Positions 1 to 8,153 of a stretch of 64,000 nucleotides of DNA are shown piece after piece. The notes under the pieces are model-generated. The model had not been told where the DNA came from and ran no database searches. It saw only the letters and a list, made by a program, of their open reading frames with translations. This DNA comes from Sphingomonadaceae bacterium. Its GTDB lineage: Bacteria; Pseudomonadota; Alphaproteobacteria; Sphingomonadales; Sphingomonadaceae. How positions within the stretch are numbered: position 1 is the first letter of the stretch; each line of letters begins with the position of its first letter. The stretch lies in assembly GCA_009926135.1 (NCBI GenBank), contig RFPL01000007.1, positions 1 to 64,000 on the forward strand, written 5' to 3'. The position numbers and the translations under genes are program-made.

Positions 1-1
1 C

Positions 2-142
2 TTCCTCTACCCGCTGCGGGTGATCATGACCGTGCTCGGCGTGCCGCAGGAGGACGAGCCGTTCATGCTCAAGCTGACGCAGGAGCTGTTCAACAACGCG
101 ATGCGGCGCAGACGCCGGGGACTTGGCGCTGGAACCAGTTAG
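2..142 (+). pseudogene. Cytochrome P450, internal fragment
   Basis: From base 2 the frame reads a cytochrome P450 stretch with the segments PLRVIMTVLGVP, EDEPFMLKLTQELF and NNA, typical of the region before the I helix in bacterial P450s of the CYP108-like kind. After about base 98 the resemblance stops: the frame runs into an arginine-rich string and a TAG at 140-142. There is no heme-binding cysteine loop, so this piece cannot encode a working enzyme. The upstream part lies outside the window. The following bases, read in another frame, continue a different protein family, so this is a join between two genes. It may be a real rearrangement or an assembly chimera. Confidence 0.7.
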
Positions 143-489
143 ATGGCGTTTCCGCGGCCTCGTTCGGTGCAAACCAGACCGATCCGGTGGTCATGCTGAT
201 TTGCGATCGCCCGAACAAGCGGGTCCGGCTCCACCGGGCGACCGATCCGTTCCGCCCCGCCCCAGCGACGCCGCTGCAAGTGGTCACCACCAGCATGAGC
301 CGCCCAATGCTCAGCGATCCGGCCTTGAGCACTGGCGGCTGGCTGGTCGTGTCACTGCCAGTGAACGATCCGCTGCTCGATGCGATCGCCTTTTCGCGCG
401 GGCGCTTTGCGCTGGAAACGGCGGAGAAGGAAACGCTCTACCTTCCCAGCTCGCCCGAACTGAGCCGCGTGGTCGAAGATTGCCGCTGA
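97..489 (+). pseudogene. C-terminal part of a conserved hypothetical protein
   Basis: In frame 1 from about base 97 the translation runs RDAAQTPGTWRW and ends with a segment DPLLDAIAFSRGRF and the tail SRVVEDCR. From memory this resembles a sphingomonad family of secreted proteins of about 200 residues with unknown function, whose N-terminal signal peptide and proline-rich part are missing here. The sequence before base 97 belongs to the P450 fragment in another frame. A GTG at 187 could start a 100-residue product, but no ribosome binding site is convincing. I read it as a truncated gene, not an intact small one. The function of the family is unknown to me. Confidence 0.55.
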
Positions 490-552
490 TTTTCAGACTG
501 TGGAAAACTGGCGCGAAGCGGGCCGGAGGCTCGGGATTCTGACACCGAAAAA

Positions 553-589
553 AATCATTACAAGTCTTGTTGTGTGAGCCTGAATGATT
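553..589. promoter_or_regulatory. AT-richer putative promoter region with inverted repeat
   Basis: This is the least GC-rich stretch between the truncated gene and the structured RNA. It carries the inverted repeat AATCATT (553-559) and AATGATT (583-589). A promoter for the RNA that begins near 600 would fall here, but no clear -35/-10 pair can be named. Bases 490-552 hold nothing else I can identify. Confidence 0.25.
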
Positions 590-600
590 CACATTCCATC

Positions 601-829
601 CCAAGGCCCATCGGGCTTCGCCGATGGCCCCGACCGCCCCGAGGGGCGGTTCTTGGCTCAACAGCGCGAAAGGAGGTGACCGATGTCTCATGGTTCAGCA
701 GGGAGGTCGGTAACCCGCACAACGGAGCATTATCGCTGAGGTCGATGTAAGCGATAGAGGCTTCGTGAGCGGCGCTTCCGGCCGCTGACCATGCGAAGGG
801 CGGTTGTCGGGATACCGGCGCCGCCCTTC
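601..829 (+). ncRNA. Candidate structured leader or small RNA ending in a terminator
   Basis: Bases 601-656 can fold into a three-way junction. A closing stem CCAAG/CTTGG (601-605 with 652-656) encloses hairpin CCATCGG/CCGATGG (608-614 with 621-627) and hairpin ACCGCCC/GGGCGGT (633-639 with 644-650, loop CGAG). Then come a strong ribosome binding site and an 18-codon ORF (683-739). Hairpin TATCGCT/AGCGATA (731-737 with 750-756) spans the stop codon. Hairpin CTTCG..AGCGGC/GCCGCT..CGAAG lies at 761-798. The last hairpin, GAAGGGCGG/CCGCCCTTC (795-803 with 821-829), looks like a terminator followed by TCTCATTT. The last two stems share bases 795-798, so they exclude each other, as in an attenuator. 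It may control ilvE at 979 or be a free-standing RNA. I do not recognise the family. Confidence 0.45.
683..739 (+). CDS. 18-residue upstream ORF (possible leader peptide)
   Basis: The ATG at 683 follows AAAGGAGGTGA (670-680), an almost complete complement of the 16S rRNA 3' end and far stronger than most ribosome binding sites in this window. The ORF encodes MSHGSAGRSVTRTTEHYR and stops at 737-739, inside the 5' arm of a 7-bp hairpin. The peptide is rich in Ser, Thr and Arg and holds only one Val and no Leu or Ile, so it does not look like a classic branched-chain amino acid attenuation peptide even though ilvE lies downstream. That it is translated is inferred from the binding site alone. 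Confidence 0.4.
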   Translation: MSHGSAGRSVTRTTEHYR

Positions 830-906
830 TCATTTGTGGCGTTCAACGCTTGGCCCAGGGCCATAATCTGCCTAGACAGGCACAAAGCAACCGTCCCGCA
901 CGATAA

Positions 907-932
907 TTACCTTTTTCTTGCCCTTAAGGTAA
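907..932. promoter_or_regulatory. Inverted repeat upstream of ilvE
   Basis: TTACCTT (907-913) and AAGGTAA (926-932) form a perfect 7-bp inverted repeat in the AT-richer region 46 bp before the ilvE start. It could be an operator or a small hairpin in the ilvE leader. The regulator is not identifiable. Confidence 0.3.
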
Positions 933-978
933 CTTTAGTTCAGAGGCGCTGCTTCATAGTCAGAAGGAATCCGACCCG

Positions 979-2064
979 ATGCTCGCCGCCACCACCTTCG
1001 CCCATGTGCCCCACCCCGCCCCGACGGCGGACGCGGTGCGTGCCGGGCTGGTGGCCGATCCGGGTTTCGGCAAGATCTTTTCCGATCACATGGTGACGAT
1101 TGAATGGACTGAAGGCCAGGGCTGGCATTCGGCCACGCTCGGCCCGCGCCAGCCGATCGCGCTCGATCCAGCGGCAGCCGTGCTCCACTACGCACAGGAA
1201 ATCTTCGAAGGGCTCAAGGCCTATCGCCTGGCTGATGGCACCATGGCCCTGTTCCGGCCCGAGGCGAATGCCCGGCGCTTCAACGCCTCGGCCCAGCGGC
1301 TGGCCATGCCGGAACTGCCCGAAGACATGTTCATCGAGGCGATCCGGCAATTGGTGGCGGTGGACGCCGACTGGTTCCCTTCGGTCGAAGGCGGCTCGCT
1401 CTACCTGCGGCCCTTCATGATCGCGACCGAGGCCTTCCTGGGCGTGCGTCCGGCCAAGGAATACAAGTTCATCGTCATCGCCAGCCCGGCCGGCAATTAC
1501 TTCAAGTCGGGCGCGCCGGCAGTGTCGATCTGGGTATCGGACTATACCCGCGCGGCTCCCGGCGGCACCGGTGCGGCCAAGTGCGGGGGCAACTATGCGG
1601 CCAGCCTGGTCCCGACTGCCGAGGCCTTTGCCAAGGGCCACGACCAGGTGCTGTTCCTCGACGCGGCCGAGCACAAGTGGGTCGAAGAGCTGGGCGGCAT
1701 GAACCTGTTCTTCGTGATGGCCGATGGCCGGATCGTCACTCCGCCGCTCACCGGCACGATCCTGCCCGGCGTGACCCGCGACAGCCTGCTTCAGCTGGCG
1801 GCCGAAGAAGGCCTGAACGTCTCTGAAGAAGCCTACAGCCTGGACCAGTGGCGCGCCGATGCCGCTTCGGGCACCCTGCTGGAAACCTTCGCCTGCGGCA
1901 CGGCAGCGGTGGTGACGCCGGTGGGCACAGTGGCCGACCGGACCAGCGAATTCACCATCGGCTCGGGTGGCCCCGGACAGATCACCCAAAAGCTGCGCAG
2001 CCGTCTTGTGGCGATCCAGCGCGGCGAAGCGCCCGATCCCCATGGCTGGGTGATGAAGCTGTAA
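979..2064 (+). CDS. ilvE: Branched-chain amino acid aminotransferase
   Basis: This class IV (fold type IV) PLP enzyme catalyses the reversible transamination of Leu, Ile and Val with 2-oxoglutarate in the cytoplasm. At 361 residues it has the length of the longer, eukaryote-like BCAT group. The Schiff-base lysine is K201 in GAAKCGGNYAASL. The signature EELGGMN lies at 236-242, and the region HYAQEIFEGLKAY (70-82) is typical of BCATs. The ATG at 979 has AAGGA (963-967) upstream at a workable distance. It is preceded by a structured RNA (601-829) and an inverted repeat (907-932) that may regulate it. The copper operon follows on the same strand 55 bp later but is functionally unrelated. Confidence 0.93.
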   Translation: MLAATTFAHVPHPAPTADAVRAGLVADPGFGKIFSDHMVTIEWTEGQGWHSATLGPRQPIALDPAAAVLHYAQEIFEGLKAYRLADGTMALFRPEANARRFNASAQRLAMPELPEDMFIEAIRQLVAVDADWFPSVEGGSLYLRPFMIATEAFLGVRPAKEYKFIVIASPAGNYFKSGAPAVSIWVSDYTRAAPGGTGAAKCGGNYAASLVPTAEAFAKGHDQVLFLDAAEHKWVEELGGMNLFFVMADGRIVTPPLTGTILPGVTRDSLLQLAAEEGLNVSEEAYSLDQWRADAASGTLLETFACGTAAVVTPVGTVADRTSEFTIGSGGPGQITQKLRSRLVAIQRGEAPDPHGWVMKL

Positions 2065-2119
2065 GACTGGGCCAAGGGCCGGTATTGCCTTGGGCGGCAC
2101 AAGCCCCCATTTGCACGCC

Positions 2120-3889
2120 ATGCAGTTTTCCCGCCGCAGGTTTCTCGCCGCCACCGGTACAGGTCTGGCCCTTGCCCCCCTGCCCGCCTGGGCCCAGGGG
2201 CACGGCATGGCGCACGGATCGCATGGCGGCAGCCACCGGATGCCAAAAGGCCCGCTGATCCCCGCTGGATTTGGCGTGCTGACCGGCAAGCAGATCGACC
2301 TGACGGTGGCCGATGGCCTGCGCGAAGTTGGCGGACGGCGCGGTCTGGGCGTGGCCGTCAACGGGACGGTGCCGGGGCCGCTACTGCGCCTGAAGCAAGG
2401 CGACGAGATGATCCTGCGGGTCACCAATCGCCTGGCCGAGGACACTTCGATCCACTGGCACGGCCTGCTGCTGCCGTTCCAGTTCGACGGCGTGCCAGGG
2501 GTCAGCTTCCCGGGCATCAAGCCGGGCGAGACCTTCACTTACAAGTTTCCGCTGCGCCAGTCTGGCACCTACTGGTATCACAGCCACTCGGGACTGCAGG
2601 AGCAGTCAGGCCACTACGGCCCGCTGATCATCGATCCGGCCGAACCCGATCCGATCCAGTCGGACCGCGAATTCGTTCTGCTGCTGAGCGAATTCACGGC
2701 CATGCACCCGCACCAGATCTTTGACCGGTTGCGCACCGGCGAAGGCTATTTCAACCGCCAGAAGGCCACCTGGACAGACGTTTACTCCCTGTCCGGGGCC
2801 GAGCGGCGGATGTGGGCGCAAATGCGGATGCCGCCGACCGACATCGCCGATGTCAGCGCGCCAACCTATACCTACCTCGCCAACGGCCTCCCCGCGCTCC
2901 AGGCGCCCGAGTTCCTGTTCCGGCGCGGCGAGCGGGTGCGGCTGCGGCTGATCAACGGATCGGCCATGACCTTCTTCAACGTCCGCATTCCAGGCCTCAA
3001 GCTTACGGTTGTCGCCGCCGATGGCCAGGCGGTGAAGCCGGTGACGGTCGAGGAACTGCAGGTTGCGGTCGCCGAAACCTATGACCTGCTTGTCGAGCCG
3101 GATGGCAACGCCTTTTCGATCGTCTGCGAATCGATGGACCGATCCGGCATGGCGCTGGCGACGCTGACCACCACGCCGGGTCTGCGCGCGCCGGTCCCGC
3201 CCCTGCGCAAGCCCCCGCTCCTCACCATGGCCGACATGGGCATGAACCACGGCGATGGCGGGCATGGCGGGATGGATCACGCGGGCATGGACCACGACGG
3301 CAAGCCCAGCACCAGCATGGACGGCATGTCGATGCGCGACATCAGTCTGCTGCCGCCCGACGTAAAGGTTGGTCCGGGGATCGACATGGTCTCGATGGCA
3401 CCGGAGGACAAGCTGGGCGATCCGGGGATCGGGTTGCGCGATGTCGATCACCGCGTGCTGACCTATCGCGACCTTGCGGCGCTGACGCCCAACAAGGACA
3501 CCCGCGAGCCGAGCCGGCTGCTGGAACTGCACCTGACCGGCAACATGGAACGCTACATGTGGTCGTTCGACGGGCAGATGTTCAACGCCGTCAGCGACGT
3601 GCCGATCGGCTTTGCCTGGAATGAACGCGTGCGGGTCAAGCTGGTCAACAACACGATGATGGCCCACCCGATCCACTTGCACGGGATGTTCTTCGAACTG
3701 GTCAACGGCCAATCACCCGCCCACCAGCCGCGCAAGAACATCGTCACTGTCCAGCCGGGGGCCAGCGCGACCTTTGACCTGACCGCCAACGCGCCGGGCG
3801 ACTGGGCCTTCCACTGCCACCTGCTGTACCACATGCACGGCGGGATGATGCAGGTCGTGACCGTGATGGGTCCGGAGGGCGCGAAGTGA
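2120..3889 (+). CDS. copA: Copper resistance multicopper oxidase CopA
   Basis: CopA is a periplasmic multicopper oxidase that detoxifies copper, probably by oxidising Cu(I). I chose the ATG at 2120 because it places the twin-arginine signal SRRRFLAATG right at the N terminus; a TTG at 2090 would add ten residues before it. Copper ligand motifs are visible: HWHG near residue 112, WYHSHSG near 153, HPIHLHG near 516 and HCHLLYHMHGGM near 564. A Met/His-rich stretch (about 370-410, with repeats such as GMDHAGMDH) is typical of CopA and may store or sense copper. The stop overlaps the GTG start of copB by 4 nt, so the two are translationally coupled. No copRS regulator lies nearby. Confidence 0.95.
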   Translation: MQFSRRRFLAATGTGLALAPLPAWAQGHGMAHGSHGGSHRMPKGPLIPAGFGVLTGKQIDLTVADGLREVGGRRGLGVAVNGTVPGPLLRLKQGDEMILRVTNRLAEDTSIHWHGLLLPFQFDGVPGVSFPGIKPGETFTYKFPLRQSGTYWYHSHSGLQEQSGHYGPLIIDPAEPDPIQSDREFVLLLSEFTAMHPHQIFDRLRTGEGYFNRQKATWTDVYSLSGAERRMWAQMRMPPTDIADVSAPTYTYLANGLPALQAPEFLFRRGERVRLRLINGSAMTFFNVRIPGLKLTVVAADGQAVKPVTVEELQVAVAETYDLLVEPDGNAFSIVCESMDRSGMALATLTTTPGLRAPVPPLRKPPLLTMADMGMNHGDGGHGGMDHAGMDHDGKPSTSMDGMSMRDISLLPPDVKVGPGIDMVSMAPEDKLGDPGIGLRDVDHRVLTYRDLAALTPNKDTREPSRLLELHLTGNMERYMWSFDGQMFNAVSDVPIGFAWNERVRVKLVNNTMMAHPIHLHGMFFELVNGQSPAHQPRKNIVTVQPGASATFDLTANAPGDWAFHCHLLYHMHGGMMQVVTVMGPEGAK

Positions 3890-4782
3890 GCCGGCTGGCC
3901 ATCCTGACTGCGCTCGCGGGCGTCTCGCTCAGCGCGCCGGCTCTGGCGCAAAATCACGATCCGCACGCGGGCCACCAGATGCCGCAGCCGGTGGGCGACC
4001 CTGCGCCCGAACCCGCTGACCCATCCCCCGGCCCAACGATGGAACTGCCCCCGCCAGAGGAGGCCGGTTCCGGCCCGCCGCGCGCTGCCGATGCGATCTG
4101 GGGGGCCGATGCCATGGCCCCCTCGCGCGCGGCCCTGAAGCGCGAGCATGGCAGCACCGTCACCACCTGGTTCCAGGCCGACCGGCTCGAATATCAGGCA
4201 CGGCCGGGCCGCGATGCCCTGTTGTGGGATGTTCAGGGCTATTACGGTAACCCTACCAGCAAGCTCTGGCTGAAAAGCGAGGGTGAAGCCGCGCTGGGCG
4301 AAGGCGTTGAGGACGCCGAGGTCCAGGCACTGTGGTCGAAGGCCGTCGCGCCGTTCTGGGACCTGCAGGTCGGAGTACGGCAGGATCTGGCCGGACAGAC
4401 CGATACCCACGCGGTGGTCGGGATCCAGGGCCTGGCGCCCTACCTGTTCGAAGTCGATGCCGCGCTGTTCCTTTCGCAGCGGGGTGATCTGACCGCCCGG
4501 TTCGAGGCCGAAGTCGACCAGCGGATCACTCAGAAGCTGATCCTTCAGCCGCGGGTCGAAGTGAGCCTGGCGGCGCAGGACAACCCGGCGCGCAAGGTCG
4601 GCGCCGGGATCGACAAGATCGAAGCCGGCCTGCGGCTACGCTACGAGATCGTGCCCGAGTTCGCGCCCTACATCGGGATCGAACAGGGCTGGAAGCTGGG
4701 CGGCAGCGCCCGTTATGCCCGCCTGGCGGGCGAGGATCCCAGCGTGACCAGCGTGGTCATGGGCATCCGGTTCTGGTTTTGA
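3886..4782 (+). CDS. copB: Copper resistance protein CopB
   Basis: CopB is an outer-membrane beta-barrel copper-resistance protein. The GTG at 3886 starts inside the copA stop (GTGA). Residues 1-22 form a signal peptide ending ALAQ. Next comes a His/Pro-rich segment (NHDPHAGHQMP, then proline and glutamate repeats) that could bind metal. From about residue 90 the sequence is a barrel with alternating aromatic and polar residues, ending in the aromatic pair FWF expected for outer-membrane insertion. At 298 residues it is close to the family length. It is the middle gene of copABC, with copC starting 14 bp downstream. Confidence 0.93.
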   Translation: MSRLAILTALAGVSLSAPALAQNHDPHAGHQMPQPVGDPAPEPADPSPGPTMELPPPEEAGSGPPRAADAIWGADAMAPSRAALKREHGSTVTTWFQADRLEYQARPGRDALLWDVQGYYGNPTSKLWLKSEGEAALGEGVEDAEVQALWSKAVAPFWDLQVGVRQDLAGQTDTHAVVGIQGLAPYLFEVDAALFLSQRGDLTARFEAEVDQRITQKLILQPRVEVSLAAQDNPARKVGAGIDKIEAGLRLRYEIVPEFAPYIGIEQGWKLGGSARYARLAGEDPSVTSVVMGIRFWF

Positions 4783-4796
4783 TTAGGAGTAACCCC

Positions 4797-5177
4797 ATGT
4801 CGTTTCGCCTCCCCACCCTGCTCGCCGCTGCGGCGCTGACCATGTCCGTCCCGGCGTTCGCCCACGTGAAGATCGCCAGCGCCACTCCGGCTGAAGGCAG
4901 CATCGCCGCTGCACCCAAGGCCGTGGTGCTGAACTTCTCCGACACGCTGATCCCGGCCAAGACCGGGGTGGAACTGCTGATGACGGCCATGCCCGGCCAC
5001 GCCAACCACGGCATCATGCCGATCAAGAACTTCGTGCCCGCCTGGTCGAATGGCAACAAGACATTGTCGCTCAACCTGCGCCAGCCGCTGCGCACCGGCA
5101 CCTATGAGGCGCGGTGGCAGTCGACTGGCGCCGATGGTCACAAGATGGCGGGCAAGCTGACCTTCAACGTCAAGTGA
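4797..5177 (+). CDS. copC: Periplasmic copper-binding protein CopC
   Basis: This is a 126-residue CopC-type protein, a periplasmic copper carrier with a cupredoxin-like fold. The ATG at 4797 is preceded by TAGGAG at 4784-4789; an earlier ATA-initiated frame is less likely. The signal peptide is cleaved after FA, giving the mature N terminus HVKIASATPAEG, whose first histidine is a classical Cu(II) ligand in CopC. Other His/Met residues lie in MPGHANHGIMP and the C-terminal DGHKMAG. There is no copD next to it; the following gene, asd, is convergent with only 9 bp between the stops. The operon is therefore copABC without the inner-membrane partner. Confidence 0.9.
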   Translation: MSFRLPTLLAAAALTMSVPAFAHVKIASATPAEGSIAAAPKAVVLNFSDTLIPAKTGVELLMTAMPGHANHGIMPIKNFVPAWSNGNKTLSLNLRQPLRTGTYEARWQSTGADGHKMAGKLTFNVK

Positions 5178-5186
5178 CCGCCAAGA

Positions 5187-6368
<1,182 letters not shown>

Positions 6369-6469
6369 CTACCGCGAGTCGGTTTAATGGTAATCGGCTT
6401 GATAATGGCCATCAGCATGATCGCGCCCCTAGCCGTGCTGCACTGCAATGTAAACGGCGTTTGTGCAGC

Positions 6470-6889
6470 TCAGGCTTCAACAGTGGGGATCGAGGCCAGC
6501 ATCCGCATCCGCACGGCTGTGACCTGCTCCAGCAGGTTGTGCACCATGTTGAGATCACCCTGGCTAAGCCGCGGCGCCTGGCTGAAAATTTCCACCGCTG
6601 GTTCCAGCAAGTCGATCAGGTCGGTCAATTCCGCGGCGATTGCATCGCGCAGCTGACCGCCCGCCAGCTCTGCCGCAATCGGGAAGAACTGCTGCTCGGG
6701 CCGCCCGGCCACGGTCTGCACCCCGGCAATCTGGCCCAGCTCGGCGGTCAGGCCATCGAGCAGCCTCCACTTGCGGGGAATCTCCATCGACATATCGCGC
6801 AGAGCCGAAGCATCGGCCGCAACTAGTTCAGGCGGTTGGACCGGCGCGGGGCGCGACGAGCGGAAAAAGTTGAACGCAAGCGATGCCAT
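6470..6889 (-). CDS. Conserved hypothetical protein, 139 residues
   Basis: I do not recognise this protein. It starts MASLAFNFFRSSRPA and is predicted to be mostly alpha-helical and soluble, with no signal peptide or membrane segment. The middle contains long amphipathic helices such as IAAELTDLIDLLEPA and a C-terminal helix rich in Met and Leu (LLEQVTAVRMRMLAS). Codon use looks like that of neighbouring genes, which argues for real coding. It is divergent from the glutathione transferase gene at 7018, with 128 bp between the starts, and followed by a hairpin at 6297-6317. The helical character could suit a small structural or phasin-like protein, but that is a guess. Confidence 0.55.
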   Translation of the reverse strand: MASLAFNFFRSSRPAPVQPPELVAADASALRDMSMEIPRKWRLLDGLTAELGQIAGVQTVAGRPEQQFFPIAAELAGGQLRDAIAAELTDLIDLLEPAVEIFSQAPRLSQGDLNMVHNLLEQVTAVRMRMLASIPTVEA

Positions 6890-7017
6890 GCGGCAACGTT
6901 TAGGTGATCTTGCTTAATGGAAAGTAAAAGCAGCGCGAAGATTGCCGCCGCCCACTTGCGCTCGCGAGGCTCCGCCGCCACCTTCGCGTTGCTGTTTGAA
7001 ACGAAAGGTGCCCCGCG

Positions 7018-7863
7018 ATGGCCGATGCCGAATATACCCCGCCCAAGGTCTGGACCTGGGACAAGGAAAGCGGCGGCAGGTTTGCCAAGATCAACCGGCC
7101 GATTTCGGGCGCGACCCATGACAAGGAGCTGCCAGTCGGCGAGCATCCCTTCCAGCTCTATTCGCTCGGGACGCCCAACGGCCAGAAGGTGACGATCCTG
7201 TTCGAGGAACTGCTCGAAGCCGGCCACAGCGGCGCCGAATACGATGCCTGGCTGATCAACATTGGCGAAGGTGACCAGTTCGGTTCAGGCTTCGTCGCGA
7301 TCAATCCCAACTCCAAGATCCCTGCCCTGGTCGACCGTTCCGGTCCCGAACCGATCCGCCTGTTCGAAAGCGGCGCGATGATGCTGCACCTGGCCGAAAA
7401 ATTCGGCGCCTTCATCCCGACCGATGCCAAGGGCCGCGCCGAATGCCTTTCATGGCTGATGTGGCAGATGGGCAGTGCGCCGTTCATCGGCGGCGGCTTT
7501 GGCCACTTCTATGCCTATGCCCCGTTCAAGATCGAATATGCGATCGATCGCTATGCCATGGAAACCAAGCGGCTGTTCGACGTGGCCGACAAGCGTCTGG
7601 GCGAAGCACGGTTCCTGGCCGGCGATGACTATTCGATCGCCGACATGGCAACCTACGCCTGGTTCGGCCTGCTCTATCGCGGCTTTGCCTATAACGATGC
7701 CGCCACCTTCCTCTCGCTCGACGAATATACCAACGTCGGGCGCTGGGTGGAGGAAATCCTGGCTCGCCCGGCCGTGAAGCGCGGGCAGAAGGTCAATGTC
7801 GCCACCGGCCTGATCGAGCGCCATTCCGCTGCCGATTTCGATAAACTGACCGAAGCGCAATAG
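7018..7863 (+). CDS. yghU: YghU-type glutathione-dependent disulfide-bond oxidoreductase
   Basis: This 281-residue cytoplasmic protein belongs to the nu-class glutathione transferases (YghU/YfcG group), which bind two glutathiones and reduce disulfides or organic peroxides. It has the N-terminal extension typical of YghU before the thioredoxin-like domain, which begins near HPFQLYSLGTPNGQK. The glutathione-binding elements INPNSKIPALVD and LFESGAMMLHLAEKF follow, then an all-helical C-terminal domain with DYSIADMATYAW (the conserved Asp in the helix-capping box). The ATG at 7018 has AAAGG upstream. It is monocistronic and followed by the tRNA-Gln gene 45 bp later. Confidence 0.9.
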   Translation: MADAEYTPPKVWTWDKESGGRFAKINRPISGATHDKELPVGEHPFQLYSLGTPNGQKVTILFEELLEAGHSGAEYDAWLINIGEGDQFGSGFVAINPNSKIPALVDRSGPEPIRLFESGAMMLHLAEKFGAFIPTDAKGRAECLSWLMWQMGSAPFIGGGFGHFYAYAPFKIEYAIDRYAMETKRLFDVADKRLGEARFLAGDDYSIADMATYAWFGLLYRGFAYNDAATFLSLDEYTNVGRWVEEILARPAVKRGQKVNVATGLIERHSAADFDKLTEAQ

Positions 7864-7908
7864 CCCCCTTTCCTCTGCCGCGCGGCGTGCTAAAGGCCGC
7901 GCGGCTGC

Positions 7909-7983
7909 TGGGGCGTCGCCAAGTGGTAAGGCACCGGTTTTTGGTACCGGCATTCGCAGGTTCGAATCCTGCCGCCCCAGCCA
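7909..7983 (+). tRNA. tRNA-Gln (TTG)
   Basis: This is a complete cloverleaf with acceptor stem TGGGGCG/CGCCCCA, anticodon TTG in the loop TTTTGGT, T-arm CAGGTTCGAATCCTG, discriminator G and an encoded CCA (7981-7983). Its last 19 bases recur as a direct copy at 8070-8088. Confidence 0.95.
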
Positions 7984-8088
7984 ACATGCTACCGCTCCCG
8001 AACCTGCGAACAACAAAGGACTCAGGTTCGGGCCGGAGCGCAGCGGAGGCGCCCGAGCGAAGCGAGGACAATCCTGCCGCCCCAGCCA
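7965..8088 (+). repeat. Direct repeat of the tRNA-Gln 3' end bracketing about 86 bp
   Basis: AATCCTGCCGCCCCAGCCA occurs at 7965-7983 (the end of tRNA-Gln) and again, identically, at 8070-8088. The segment between contains an inverted copy of the T-arm bases (GAACCTGCGAA at 8000-8010 against 7953-7963) and a perfect 10-bp inverted repeat. Duplicated tRNA 3' ends are the usual footprint of tyrosine-recombinase integration, so this may be an attL/attR scar, although no integrase is nearby. Confidence 0.6.
7997..8032 (+). terminator. Strong hairpin after tRNA-Gln
   Basis: CCCGAACCTG (7997-8006) and CAGGTTCGGG (8023-8032) form a perfect 10-bp stem with a 16-nt loop, 14 nt after the tRNA. It could end tRNA transcription, although no T-run follows. 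It is made largely of T-arm-like sequence. Confidence 0.45.
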
Positions 8089-8153
8089 GCCCAGCCAGAA
8101 CTTGCACATAATGCCAGTTCGCGGCATCGCCCGGGCAACCTAGAGGGCCCGTC

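Noticed and set aside
572..593. TGTGA and TCACA half-sites resembling a CRP/FNR operator
   Set aside because: The spacing is 11 nt instead of 6, which does not fit known CRP-family sites.
683..829. Classic branched-chain amino acid attenuator for ilvE
   Set aside because: The 18-residue ORF has no Leu or Ile and one Val, so codon-starvation sensing of these amino acids is not supported.
940..2538. A 532-codon minus-strand frame opposite ilvE and copA
   Set aside because: Both genes opposite have intact catalytic motifs; the antisense product is low-complexity and resembles no protein.
6436..6447. TGCTGCACTGCA, similar to sites of the polyhydroxyalkanoate regulator PhaR
   Set aside because: It lies in a gene-free gap without a phasin or other storage gene in proper position, and a 12-bp match can occur by chance.
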